Below are positions 58,617-64,000 of a DNA stretch of 64,000 nt, in pieces; within the stretch, counting starts at the first letter, position 1, and each line of letters begins with the position of its first letter. Source of the stretch: Nocardioides turkmenicus (lineage in GTDB: Bacteria > Actinomycetota > Actinomycetes > Propionibacteriales > Nocardioidaceae); contig NZ_JAALAA010000004.1 of the NCBI RefSeq assembly GCF_011045035.1, positions 62,001 through 126,000 on the forward strand. The letters run 5' to 3'. Made by a program: the position numbers and the translations under genes. The notes below the pieces were generated by a model. That model had not been told where the DNA came from. It worked only from the letters and a program-made list of their open reading frames with translations, and did not search any database.

Positions 58617-60545
58617 TCAGGCGACCAACCAGGCGGCGTAGGCGTCGAACCCATAGGGACGGCCTAGGAAATCGGCCACCAGATCGGCCGCATCCTTCTC
58701 GCCACCACGAGCCAGCACGAGGTCGCGATAACGCCCGGCCACCTCGGGATCGAACAGGTTCTCGCGGTCGAAAGCACTGAAGAGATCCTTGGCGATCACC
58801 AGCGACCACATATACGTGTAATACCCCGAGGAGTAACCGCCGAGGTGGCCGAAATTGGCGAAGAAGTGAGTGCCGTCGATGTAGGGATAGGGAGAGTACG
58901 CCGCCTGCAGCTCCTGCAGCCGCTTGGTGAGATCCTCGGGCTGCTCCTTGTGGAACCAGTAGGAGATCGCGGCATAGAACATCTGCTGCCGCGCGTGGTA
59001 GCCCTTGCCGAAGTCGTCCGCGGCCCGCATCCGGACCACCAGGTCGGCGGGGATCGGCTCGCCGGCGTCGTTGGTCGCGAAGGTCTGGAGCACGTCGGCG
59101 TCCCAGGCCCACTCCTCCAGCATCTGGCTGGGAGCCTCGACGAAGTCCCACTCCGTCGCCACACCGGAGAACCGCGCCCACTCGCCCTGGCCGCCCAGGA
59201 CGTGGTGGATCAGGTGGCCGAACTCGTGGAAGAGGGTCACCACGTGGTCGTGCTCCATCAGGCCGCGGGAGAAGTTGCAGACCAGCACGCCCTCGGGCAG
59301 CTGCCGTCCCTTCACCCCGGGAGCCAGGTCGAACTGCGCCGCATGCTTGTACTTGCCCTCGCGCGGGTGGAGGTCGAGGTAGATGCGCCCGAGACGCTCC
59401 CCGCCGTCGTGCGGATAGACGTCGAAGACGGTCACGTCCTCGTGCCATGTGACGCCGTCGGAGACGGGCTCGTAGCGCAGGCCGAAGAGCCGGCCGGTGA
59501 CGTCGAGCAGACCCTGGTGGACCTTCGCGAAGTCGAAGTACGTACGCACCACCTGGCTGTCGACGCCGTACTTCTCCTGTCGCACCAGCTCCTCGTAGTA
59601 GAGCGCGTCGGCCGCGGACACCGCGCTGGCCCCCGGGACGTCGCGCTCGTAGCGGTCGAGGAGCACCTCGAGGTCGCGCTTCATCCGCCCCTCGGCGGCG
59701 CTGGCGATCTTGTCGATGAACTCCGGGATCGCCCGCCCCTCGCCGATCATCTTCACCTCGGCGTCGAAGGCCGGCCAGTCCTCGTAGCCGACCAGGGTGG
59801 CCAGCTCGTGCCGGAGCGCGAACATCTCCTTGAGGACCGCGTCGTTGTGGGGCCAGCCGCGCTCGAGCCCGGCGATCGTGACGGCGCGACGGATCGCGGG
59901 GTCCTTGACGAACATCCGCGCCGGGAGCGCGTCGGGGTAGTCGGTGGTGATCTCCACCAGCCCCTGGCCGTTGACCGGGTGGGCCTCCAACCAGTCGGCC
60001 GGCATGCCGTCGAGCTGCTCCGGGGTGGCTGTGGTGATGCGTACATCGTCCCTGGTGACGCGGGAGAACTCCAGGTTGAGCTCGGTGAGCCGCTCGTTGA
60101 TCTCGGTGAGCCGGGCGCGGGTGGCGTCGTCGCGGTCGACGCCGGCGCGAGTGAAGTCCTGCAGCGTCTTCTCGAGGAGCCGAGCGGCGAGCGGGTCGAG
60201 AGCATCGGTCTGGTCCGCCGGCAGGTCTGCGAAGACCTGGTAGAGCGCCCGGTCCTGGGTGAGCTCCGTGCGCAGCCGGTCGACCTCGACCTCGGTGTCC
60301 TCGCACGCCGTGCGGACCGCCTCGACGGGGTGGACGTTGGCGAGCAGGCCGGCCAGCCCGCCGAGCGAGCCGAGCTCGAGGGAGAGCTGGTCCCAGGCCT
60401 TCAGCACCTCCAGCGCCTGGCTCGGCGGCGCGCTCCGCAGCTGCTCCGCCAGCTCACGCACGTGGGTCAGCGTCTGCGAGGTACGCTCCTTGACCCAGGT
60501 CTCCGCGTTGTCGGTCTCGGGCAGGGCAAGCGGCGCTGGCGTCAT
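58617..60545 (-). CDS. M3-family zinc oligopeptidase
   Basis: The 642-residue peptidase has the thimet-oligopeptidase/Dcp fold. The zinc motif H440-E441-F-G-H444 is in FHEFGHLIHH, with the third ligand Glu in EWDFVEAPSQMLEEWAWD. The late motif GGYSSGYYTYMW forms the substrate gate. No signal peptide is present, so it degrades peptides in the cytoplasm. ATG 60545 is chosen as family N-terminus. The length is close to actinobacterial relatives. It stands alone on the minus strand, with a terminator of the next operon 25 bp upstream. Confidence 0.92.
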   Translation of the reverse strand: MTPAPLALPETDNAETWVKERTSQTLTHVRELAEQLRSAPPSQALEVLKAWDQLSLELGSLGGLAGLLANVHPVEAVRTACEDTEVEVDRLRTELTQDRALYQVFADLPADQTDALDPLAARLLEKTLQDFTRAGVDRDDATRARLTEINERLTELNLEFSRVTRDDVRITTATPEQLDGMPADWLEAHPVNGQGLVEITTDYPDALPARMFVKDPAIRRAVTIAGLERGWPHNDAVLKEMFALRHELATLVGYEDWPAFDAEVKMIGEGRAIPEFIDKIASAAEGRMKRDLEVLLDRYERDVPGASAVSAADALYYEELVRQEKYGVDSQVVRTYFDFAKVHQGLLDVTGRLFGLRYEPVSDGVTWHEDVTVFDVYPHDGGERLGRIYLDLHPREGKYKHAAQFDLAPGVKGRQLPEGVLVCNFSRGLMEHDHVVTLFHEFGHLIHHVLGGQGEWARFSGVATEWDFVEAPSQMLEEWAWDADVLQTFATNDAGEPIPADLVVRMRAADDFGKGYHARQQMFYAAISYWFHKEQPEDLTKRLQELQAAYSPYPYIDGTHFFANFGHLGGYSSGYYTYMWSLVIAKDLFSAFDRENLFDPEVAGRYRDLVLARGGEKDAADLVADFLGRPYGFDAYAAWLVA

Positions 60546-60569
60546 GCAGCAAGCCTGCCACGACCTGAA

Positions 60570-60599
60570 ACGCTTCGCCGCCGAGATCCGGCGAAGCGT
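60570..60599 (-). terminator. Terminator of the second DGPF gene
   Basis: ACGCTTCGCCG (60570-60580) and CGGCGAAGCGT (60589-60599) form 11 perfect pairs; on the minus strand the stem is followed by TTTC. It lies 18 bp after the DGPF gene stop. Confidence 0.8.
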
Positions 60600-60616
60600 C
60601 GGATCAGGTCTGCAAC

Positions 60617-60982
60617 TCACTCCTCGATGCGCGGCGGTCCCGGGAAGCGGTGGATCTCCTGCGGCCAGTCGAGCGCGACCGCCATCTTGCCGGCCCAGTA
60701 GCGCGCGGTCTCGTCGTCGGGCACGTCGATGACGAAGAAGCCGCCGAGGTGCTCCTTGGTCTCCACGTACGGGCCATCGGTGAACACGGGCTCGCCGTCG
60801 TCGCCGAGCTCGACGCTGCAGATCGCGGTCGAGGCGTCGATCCCGCCGTTGCCGTAGACGAAGACCCCCGCGTCCTTCATCTCCTTGGTCACGGCCATCG
60901 AGGTGTCGCGCTTGTGGATCAGCTGCTCCATGGTGTGCTCGGCGACCCACTCGTCGTTGAACGCGATGATGTACTCCGGCAT
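60617..60982 (-). CDS. YCII-related (DGPF) protein, second copy
   Basis: The 121-residue protein belongs to the YCII/DGPF family that accompanies ECF42 sigma factors: it has YIIAFNDEW at the start and the signature F-x-D-G-P-Y (VFTDGPYVETKEHLGGFFVIDVP). These proteins are dimeric ferredoxin-like folds; their activity is not known. ATG 60982 follows AGGAGAGAAG. The upstream promoter motif and leader closely match those of the other DGPF gene beyond the sigma factor, so both belong to one regulon. A hairpin terminator follows. Confidence 0.88.
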   Translation of the reverse strand: MPEYIIAFNDEWVAEHTMEQLIHKRDTSMAVTKEMKDAGVFVYGNGGIDASTAICSVELGDDGEPVFTDGPYVETKEHLGGFFVIDVPDDETARYWAGKMAVALDWPQEIHRFPGPPRIEE

Positions 60983-61038
60983 TTCGCTCTTCTCTCCTGT
61001 GTCGTCGGCGGCGGCCCGGTGACCGCCGTTCACCTCTT

Positions 61039-61066
61039 CTACGAACGCACCCGCGCCGATCCGACA
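61039..61066 (-). promoter_or_regulatory. ECF42-type promoter copy 2
   Basis: On the minus strand, TGTCGGAT, 11 bp, CGTTCGTAG. This equals the motif at 62767-62794 in both halves and spacing while the 11-bp spacer differs. It lies 57 bp before the second DGPF start. The TGTCG -35 fits the known ECF42 target type. The downstream leader also resembles the other copy (GGCGGTCACCG then GGCCGCC). Confidence 0.75.
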
Positions 61067-61088
61067 GCCTCGGACGAATTTCTTCGGA

Positions 61089-62333
61089 TCATCTCCCGAG
61101 CTGGTCCCTGCGCCTGGTCAGCAGCGCGACCTCGGCGGCGTTCTCGGCGAGCTCGATGGCCCGGTCGTACGCCGCCCGCGACTCACCGCTGCGACCGAGC
61201 CGGCGCAGCAGGTCGGCCCGGGTGGCGTGGAAGGCGTGGTAGTCGTCCAGGCTGGATCCGAGGTGCCGGTCGATCTCGGCCAGCGCGACCTCGGGACCGT
61301 CCAGCTCGGCGACCGCGATCGCACGGTTGAGCCGGACGATCGGCGAGGCGTCGACGCGGAGCATCTGGTCGTAGAGCGCGACGATCTGGGACCAGTCGGT
61401 GTCGCGGGCATCGCGCACCGAGGTGTGGACGGCGTTGATGGCGGCCAGGATCTGGTAGCGGCCGGGCCGCGATCCGCCGTTCGCGACGGCCGCGAGCCGC
61501 TCGCGCACCAGCGCGTGGCCCTCGGCGATCAGCGCGAGGTCCCAGGAGCCGCGATCCTGCTCGTCGAGCCGGACCAGCTCGCCGGTCGCCGAGACCCGAG
61601 CCGTACGCCGCGCCTCGATCAGCAGCATCAGGGCCAGCAGACCGGCGACCTCGCCGTCGTCGGGCAGCAGCGCACGGACCAGCCGGGTCAGCCGGATCGC
61701 CTCGGCGGTCAGGTCGCCGCGTACGGAGTTCTCGTGGTCGCCGGAGGAGAGATAGCCCTCGTTGAAGACCAGGAAGAGGACCGCCAGGACGCCCGAGACC
61801 CGCTCGGGGAGGTCAGCCGCCTCCGGGACCCGATAGGGGATGTGAGCGGCCTTGATCTTGTTCTTCGCGCGGGTGATCCGCTGGCCCATGGTGGTCTCCT
61901 GGACCAGGAAGGCCTTGGCGATCTCGGGCACGGTCAGACCGCCGACCATGCGCAGCGTCAGCGCGACCCGGGCCTCGGGCGCGAGCGCGGGGTGGCAGCA
62001 GGTGAACAGCAGCCGGAGCCGGTCGTCCTCGATCGCGCCGAGAGGCTCGTGCGGGGTGTCATCGTGCATCGCGACGGCCTCCTTCTGCTTGTCGTCACGC
62101 TTGGACTCGCGGCGGATCCGGTCGATCGCCTTGCGGTTGGCGGTGGTGGTGAGCCAGGCGCCGGGGTTGGGAGGTATGCCGTCGAGCGGCCAGCGCTCGA
62201 CAGCCACCGTGAACGCCTCGGCCGCCGCGTCCTCGGCGATGTCGAGATCGCCGAAGCGCTTGGCGAGGCTGGCGACCACCCGTGCCCACTCCTCCTGGTG
62301 GGCCCGGGTGATCGCCTCATCGACCTCGATCAA
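61089..62333 (-). CDS. ECF sigma factor of group ECF42 with C-terminal helical repeat domain
   Basis: The 414-residue protein has region 2 (DLDIAEDAAAEAFTVAVERWPLDGIPPNPGAWLTTTANRKAIDRIRRESK) and region 4 (LTVPEIAKAFLVQETTMGQRITRAKNKI). A long C-terminal extension of about 230 residues, including TPR-like helices (DDYHAFHATRADLLRRLGRSGESRAAYDRAIELAENA), replaces an anti-sigma factor in this group. It sits between two DGPF genes, the hallmark of ECF42. The start is TTG 62333, 7 bp after the first DGPF stop, since no in-frame ATG or GTG with a site exists. Autoregulation through the shared promoter is inferred. Confidence 0.92.
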   Translation of the reverse strand: MIEVDEAITRAHQEEWARVVASLAKRFGDLDIAEDAAAEAFTVAVERWPLDGIPPNPGAWLTTTANRKAIDRIRRESKRDDKQKEAVAMHDDTPHEPLGAIEDDRLRLLFTCCHPALAPEARVALTLRMVGGLTVPEIAKAFLVQETTMGQRITRAKNKIKAAHIPYRVPEAADLPERVSGVLAVLFLVFNEGYLSSGDHENSVRGDLTAEAIRLTRLVRALLPDDGEVAGLLALMLLIEARRTARVSATGELVRLDEQDRGSWDLALIAEGHALVRERLAAVANGGSRPGRYQILAAINAVHTSVRDARDTDWSQIVALYDQMLRVDASPIVRLNRAIAVAELDGPEVALAEIDRHLGSSLDDYHAFHATRADLLRRLGRSGESRAAYDRAIELAENAAEVALLTRRRDQLGR

Positions 62334-62340
62334 CGGCGGT

Positions 62341-62715
62341 TCACGCCTCGGGGCCGGTCTGCATCGGACGCACCTCGACCTTGCCGAGGCACGCGGCCGA
62401 CGCCTCGGCGGCCAGCTTGAGCGCGACGTCGAGGTCGGGGACGTCGATGATCCAGAAGCCGGCCATGTATTCCTTGGCCTCTGCGTAGGGGCCGTCGGTG
62501 ATGATCGGCTTGTCGCCCTGGCCGTCGACGACGGTCGCGGTCTTGGCGGCGTCGAGGCCGTCGGCGAAGACGAAGTAACCCTCCTGCTGCAGCTTCTCGT
62601 TGAACTTCCCGGTCGCCTCGAACGAGGCCATCATCTCCTCCTGCGAGGCGTAGCCGTAGTGCTCCTTCTCGTAGTCCGAGTCGGGACCCCAGACAGACAT
62701 CAGGTACTTGGCCAT
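62341..62715 (-). CDS. YCII-related (DGPF) protein, first copy
   Basis: The 124-residue protein has the DGPF signature (IITDGPYAEAKEYMAGFWIIDVP) and a start KYLMSVWGPDSDYE. It heads the operon with the ECF42 sigma gene (7 bp apart). ATG 62715 is preferred over a GTG three codons upstream because GAAGGAG is then at the right distance. Paralogous to the second DGPF gene, sharing promoter and leader but with clearly diverged protein sequence. The family may modulate or be the output of ECF42; its function is unknown. Confidence 0.88.
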   Translation of the reverse strand: MAKYLMSVWGPDSDYEKEHYGYASQEEMMASFEATGKFNEKLQQEGYFVFADGLDAAKTATVVDGQGDKPIITDGPYAEAKEYMAGFWIIDVPDLDVALKLAAEASAACLGKVEVRPMQTGPEA

Positions 62716-62766
62716 GGTGCTCACTCCTTCGTGTCGGGCGGCCTCGGTGACCGCCTCTCACCCTTG

Positions 62767-62794
62767 CTACGAACGTCTACCTCGGTATCCGACA
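62767..62794 (-). promoter_or_regulatory. ECF42-type promoter copy 1
   Basis: On the minus strand, TGTCGGAT, 11 bp, CGTTCGTAG, 52 bp before the DGPF-sigma operon. Both conserved halves and their spacing equal those of the copy at 61039-61066, which strongly suggests recognition by the same sigma factor. Confidence 0.75.
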
Positions 62795-62845
62795 CCCCAC
62801 ATCAGAATTTCTCCAGGTAAATTCATTCGTTTAGCATCGGTAACC

Positions 62846-62869
62846 ATGTCGAAGACCGCACAGCGATGA
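62846..62869 (+). CDS. Seven-residue upstream mini-frame overlapping the MFS start
   Basis: ATG TCG AAG ... TGA encodes MSKTAQR, and its TGA overlaps the ATG of the MFS gene as ATGA. The MFS start has no ribosome site of its own, so re-initiation from this mini-frame may matter. It may also be chance; a leaderless start is the alternative. Confidence 0.35.
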   Translation: MSKTAQR

Positions 62870-64000
62870 GCATCACCGCCAGACTCAGGGGTGCCGTAGC
62901 CGACACCCGCCCCCTCCAGGAGCCGCACTTCCGGCGCCTGTGGATCGCCGGGATCATCACCATGATCGGCGCGCAGCTGACCGTGGTCGCGGTGCCGGCG
63001 CAGATCTACGCCGACACCGGCTCGAGCGCGTATGTCGGGCTGACCGGTGTCTTCGGCCTGGTCCCGCTGATCATCTTCGGCCTCTACGGCGGCGCGCTCG
63101 CGGACCACTTCGACCGGCGTACGATCCTGCTGGTCTCGACCATCGGGCTGATCGCCACCAGCGCGCTCTTCTGGCTCCAGTCCGCGCTCGGCAACACCAA
63201 CGTCTGGGTGCTGCTGTCGCTCTTCTCGGTGCAGCAGGCCTTCTTCGCGGTCAACCAGCCGACCCGGTCGGCACTGCTCCCCAAGATCCTGCCGGCGCAC
63301 CTGCTCCCGGCCGCCAACTCGCTCAGCATGACGGTCTTCCAGGCCGGCGCGATCGCCGGACCCCTGGTCGCCGGCGTGATGCTGCCGCTGACCGGCTTCA
63401 CCTGGCTGTACGCCATCGACACCGTCACGCTCTTCGCGACCCTCTACGCGGTCGTGCTGCTGCCGAAGATCCCCGTCGAGGGCGCCGGCTCGAAGGTGCC
63501 CGGGCTGCGGTCGGTGTGGGACGGCTTCGCCTACCTGCGCCACCAGCCGGTGCTGCTGATGAGCTTCGTGGTCGACCTGATCGCGATGGTCTTCGCGATG
63601 CCGCGGGCGCTGTTCCCGCAGATCGCGCACGAGTCCTTCGGCGGGCCCGCGGAGGGCGGCATCGCGTTCGCGCTGCTCTTCGCGGCCATCCCGGCGGGCG
63701 CGGTGGTCGGCGGGATCTTCTCCGGCTGGGTCTCCCGCATCGAGGCCCAGGGGAAGGTGGTCATCTGGTGCATCGCGGTGTGGGCACTGGGGATCACCCT
63801 GTTCGGGCTCACGATCGCGTTCGCGGACCACGTCACGACGATCATGCTGGGGCTCGGCGTGCTCTTCCTGATGGTCGCCGGCGCTGCCGACGTGGCCTCC
63901 GCCGCCATCCGGATGTCGATGCTGCAGTCGGCGGCCGACGACAACGTACGCGGCCGGCTGCAGGGCGTCTTCACGGTCGTCGTCGCGGGCGGCCCACGGG
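62866..64000 (+). CDS. MFS exporter (EntS-like), 3' end outside window
   Basis: The visible 378 residues contain at least nine membrane helices. The N-terminal half has RLWIAGIITMIGAQLTVVAVPAQIYADTGSSAYVGLTGVFGLVPLIIFGLYGGALADHFDRRTIL, where the GGALADHFDRR loop is the MFS motif A. The overall pattern is that of enterobactin/macrolide-type exporters (EntS/MdfA group). The substrate is unknown. The start ATG 62866 overlaps an upstream mini-frame. The AT-rich promoter region has a GAATTT/AAATTC dyad (62805-62824). The gene is divergent from the ECF42 module. Confidence 0.88.
   Translation, partial: MSITARLRGAVADTRPLQEPHFRRLWIAGIITMIGAQLTVVAVPAQIYADTGSSAYVGLTGVFGLVPLIIFGLYGGALADHFDRRTILLVSTIGLIATSALFWLQSALGNTNVWVLLSLFSVQQAFFAVNQPTRSALLPKILPAHLLPAANSLSMTVFQAGAIAGPLVAGVMLPLTGFTWLYAIDTVTLFATLYAVVLLPKIPVEGAGSKVPGLRSVWDGFAYLRHQPVLLMSFVVDLIAMVFAMPRALFPQIAHESFGGPAEGGIAFALLFAAIPAGAVVGGIFSGWVSRIEAQGKVVIWCIAVWALGITLFGLTIAFADHVTTIMLGLGVLFLMVAGAADVASAAIRMSMLQSAADDNVRGRLQGVFTVVVAGGPR

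Noticed and set aside
1-64000. tRNA, rRNA, CRISPR, prophage, transposase, integrase or toxin-antitoxin genes
   Set aside because: Looked for in both strands by motif; none recognised.

Overview
The window is very GC-rich, gene-dense actinobacterial chromosome. Gene content (long LeuA of the mycobacterial type, 480-residue GapB-type GAPDH, EthA-like monooxygenase, MecA_N-type PBP lipoprotein, NamZ, ECF42 sigma factor, many GTG starts and near-leaderless genes) and a frequent cgtacg hexamer suggest a Nocardioidaceae-like organism such as Nocardioides. That placement is inference, not proven. No rRNA, tRNA, CRISPR, phage or insertion sequence was recognised; this looks like core chromosome with small accessory patches.

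Layout. 1-4.5 kb: fatty-acid beta-oxidation (fadB, fadA, acyl-CoA dehydrogenase) around a MerR regulator with repeated ACTGTCACAGT sites. 4.5-11.5 kb: proline metabolism (proC, putA, divergent LysR) and a secreted amidohydrolase. 11.5-14 kb: TetR plus EthA-like monooxygenase. 14-19.7 kb: a surface protein, an alpha-methylacyl-CoA racemase-like enzyme, a membrane Ser/Thr kinase, gapB and a small broken gene. 19.8-22.2 kb: polar amino-acid ABC importer. 22.3-28.8 kb: fadH, HIT protein, a divergent GH1-like protein, pirin and an NfeD/flotillin pair. 28.85-33.2 kb: a candidate structured small RNA, then leuA with a leucine-rich leader peptide, divergent from an epimerase-GntR-ABC ATPase cluster. 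33-42.4 kb: penicillin-binding lipoprotein, SGNH hydrolase, MMPL exporter with PadR, a membrane protein between two arrays of 21-bp repeats, a DEAD-box helicase and a MOSC protein. 42.4-48.6 kb: glmS, small proteins, YceI and a CRP-site-preceded monocarboxylate-type symporter. 48.8-54 kb: NamZ and the Entner-Doudoroff pair edd-eda with a divergent ROK regulator. 54-64 kb: SIMPL protein, LtrA, PadR-type regulator, conserved-TM-helix channel-like protein, M3 peptidase, an ECF42/DGPF module and an MFS exporter cut by the window end.

How the parts work together. Several catabolic units carry their own local regulator: MerR for beta-oxidation, LysR for proline oxidation, ROK for the Entner-Doudoroff pathway, PadR for the MMPL pump. 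The most informative regulatory structures are three. The leuA leader encodes a 15-residue peptide with four consecutive Leu codons, a promoter that places the transcript start on the peptide's GTG, and mutually exclusive hairpins over the leuA ribosome site. The ECF42 module has the same two-part promoter (TGTCGGAT, 11 bp, CGTTCGTAG) and a similar leader before both DGPF genes. A promoter-to-terminator unit of about 155 nt at 28.9-29.05 kb has no reading frame but can form competing helices.

Two related short-repeat elements stand out: exact 21-bp tandem units on both sides of one membrane-protein gene (38.8 and 39.6 kb), and a nested four-copy element at 50.2 kb whose unit resembles them. 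Intergenic hairpin terminators are common between convergent genes.
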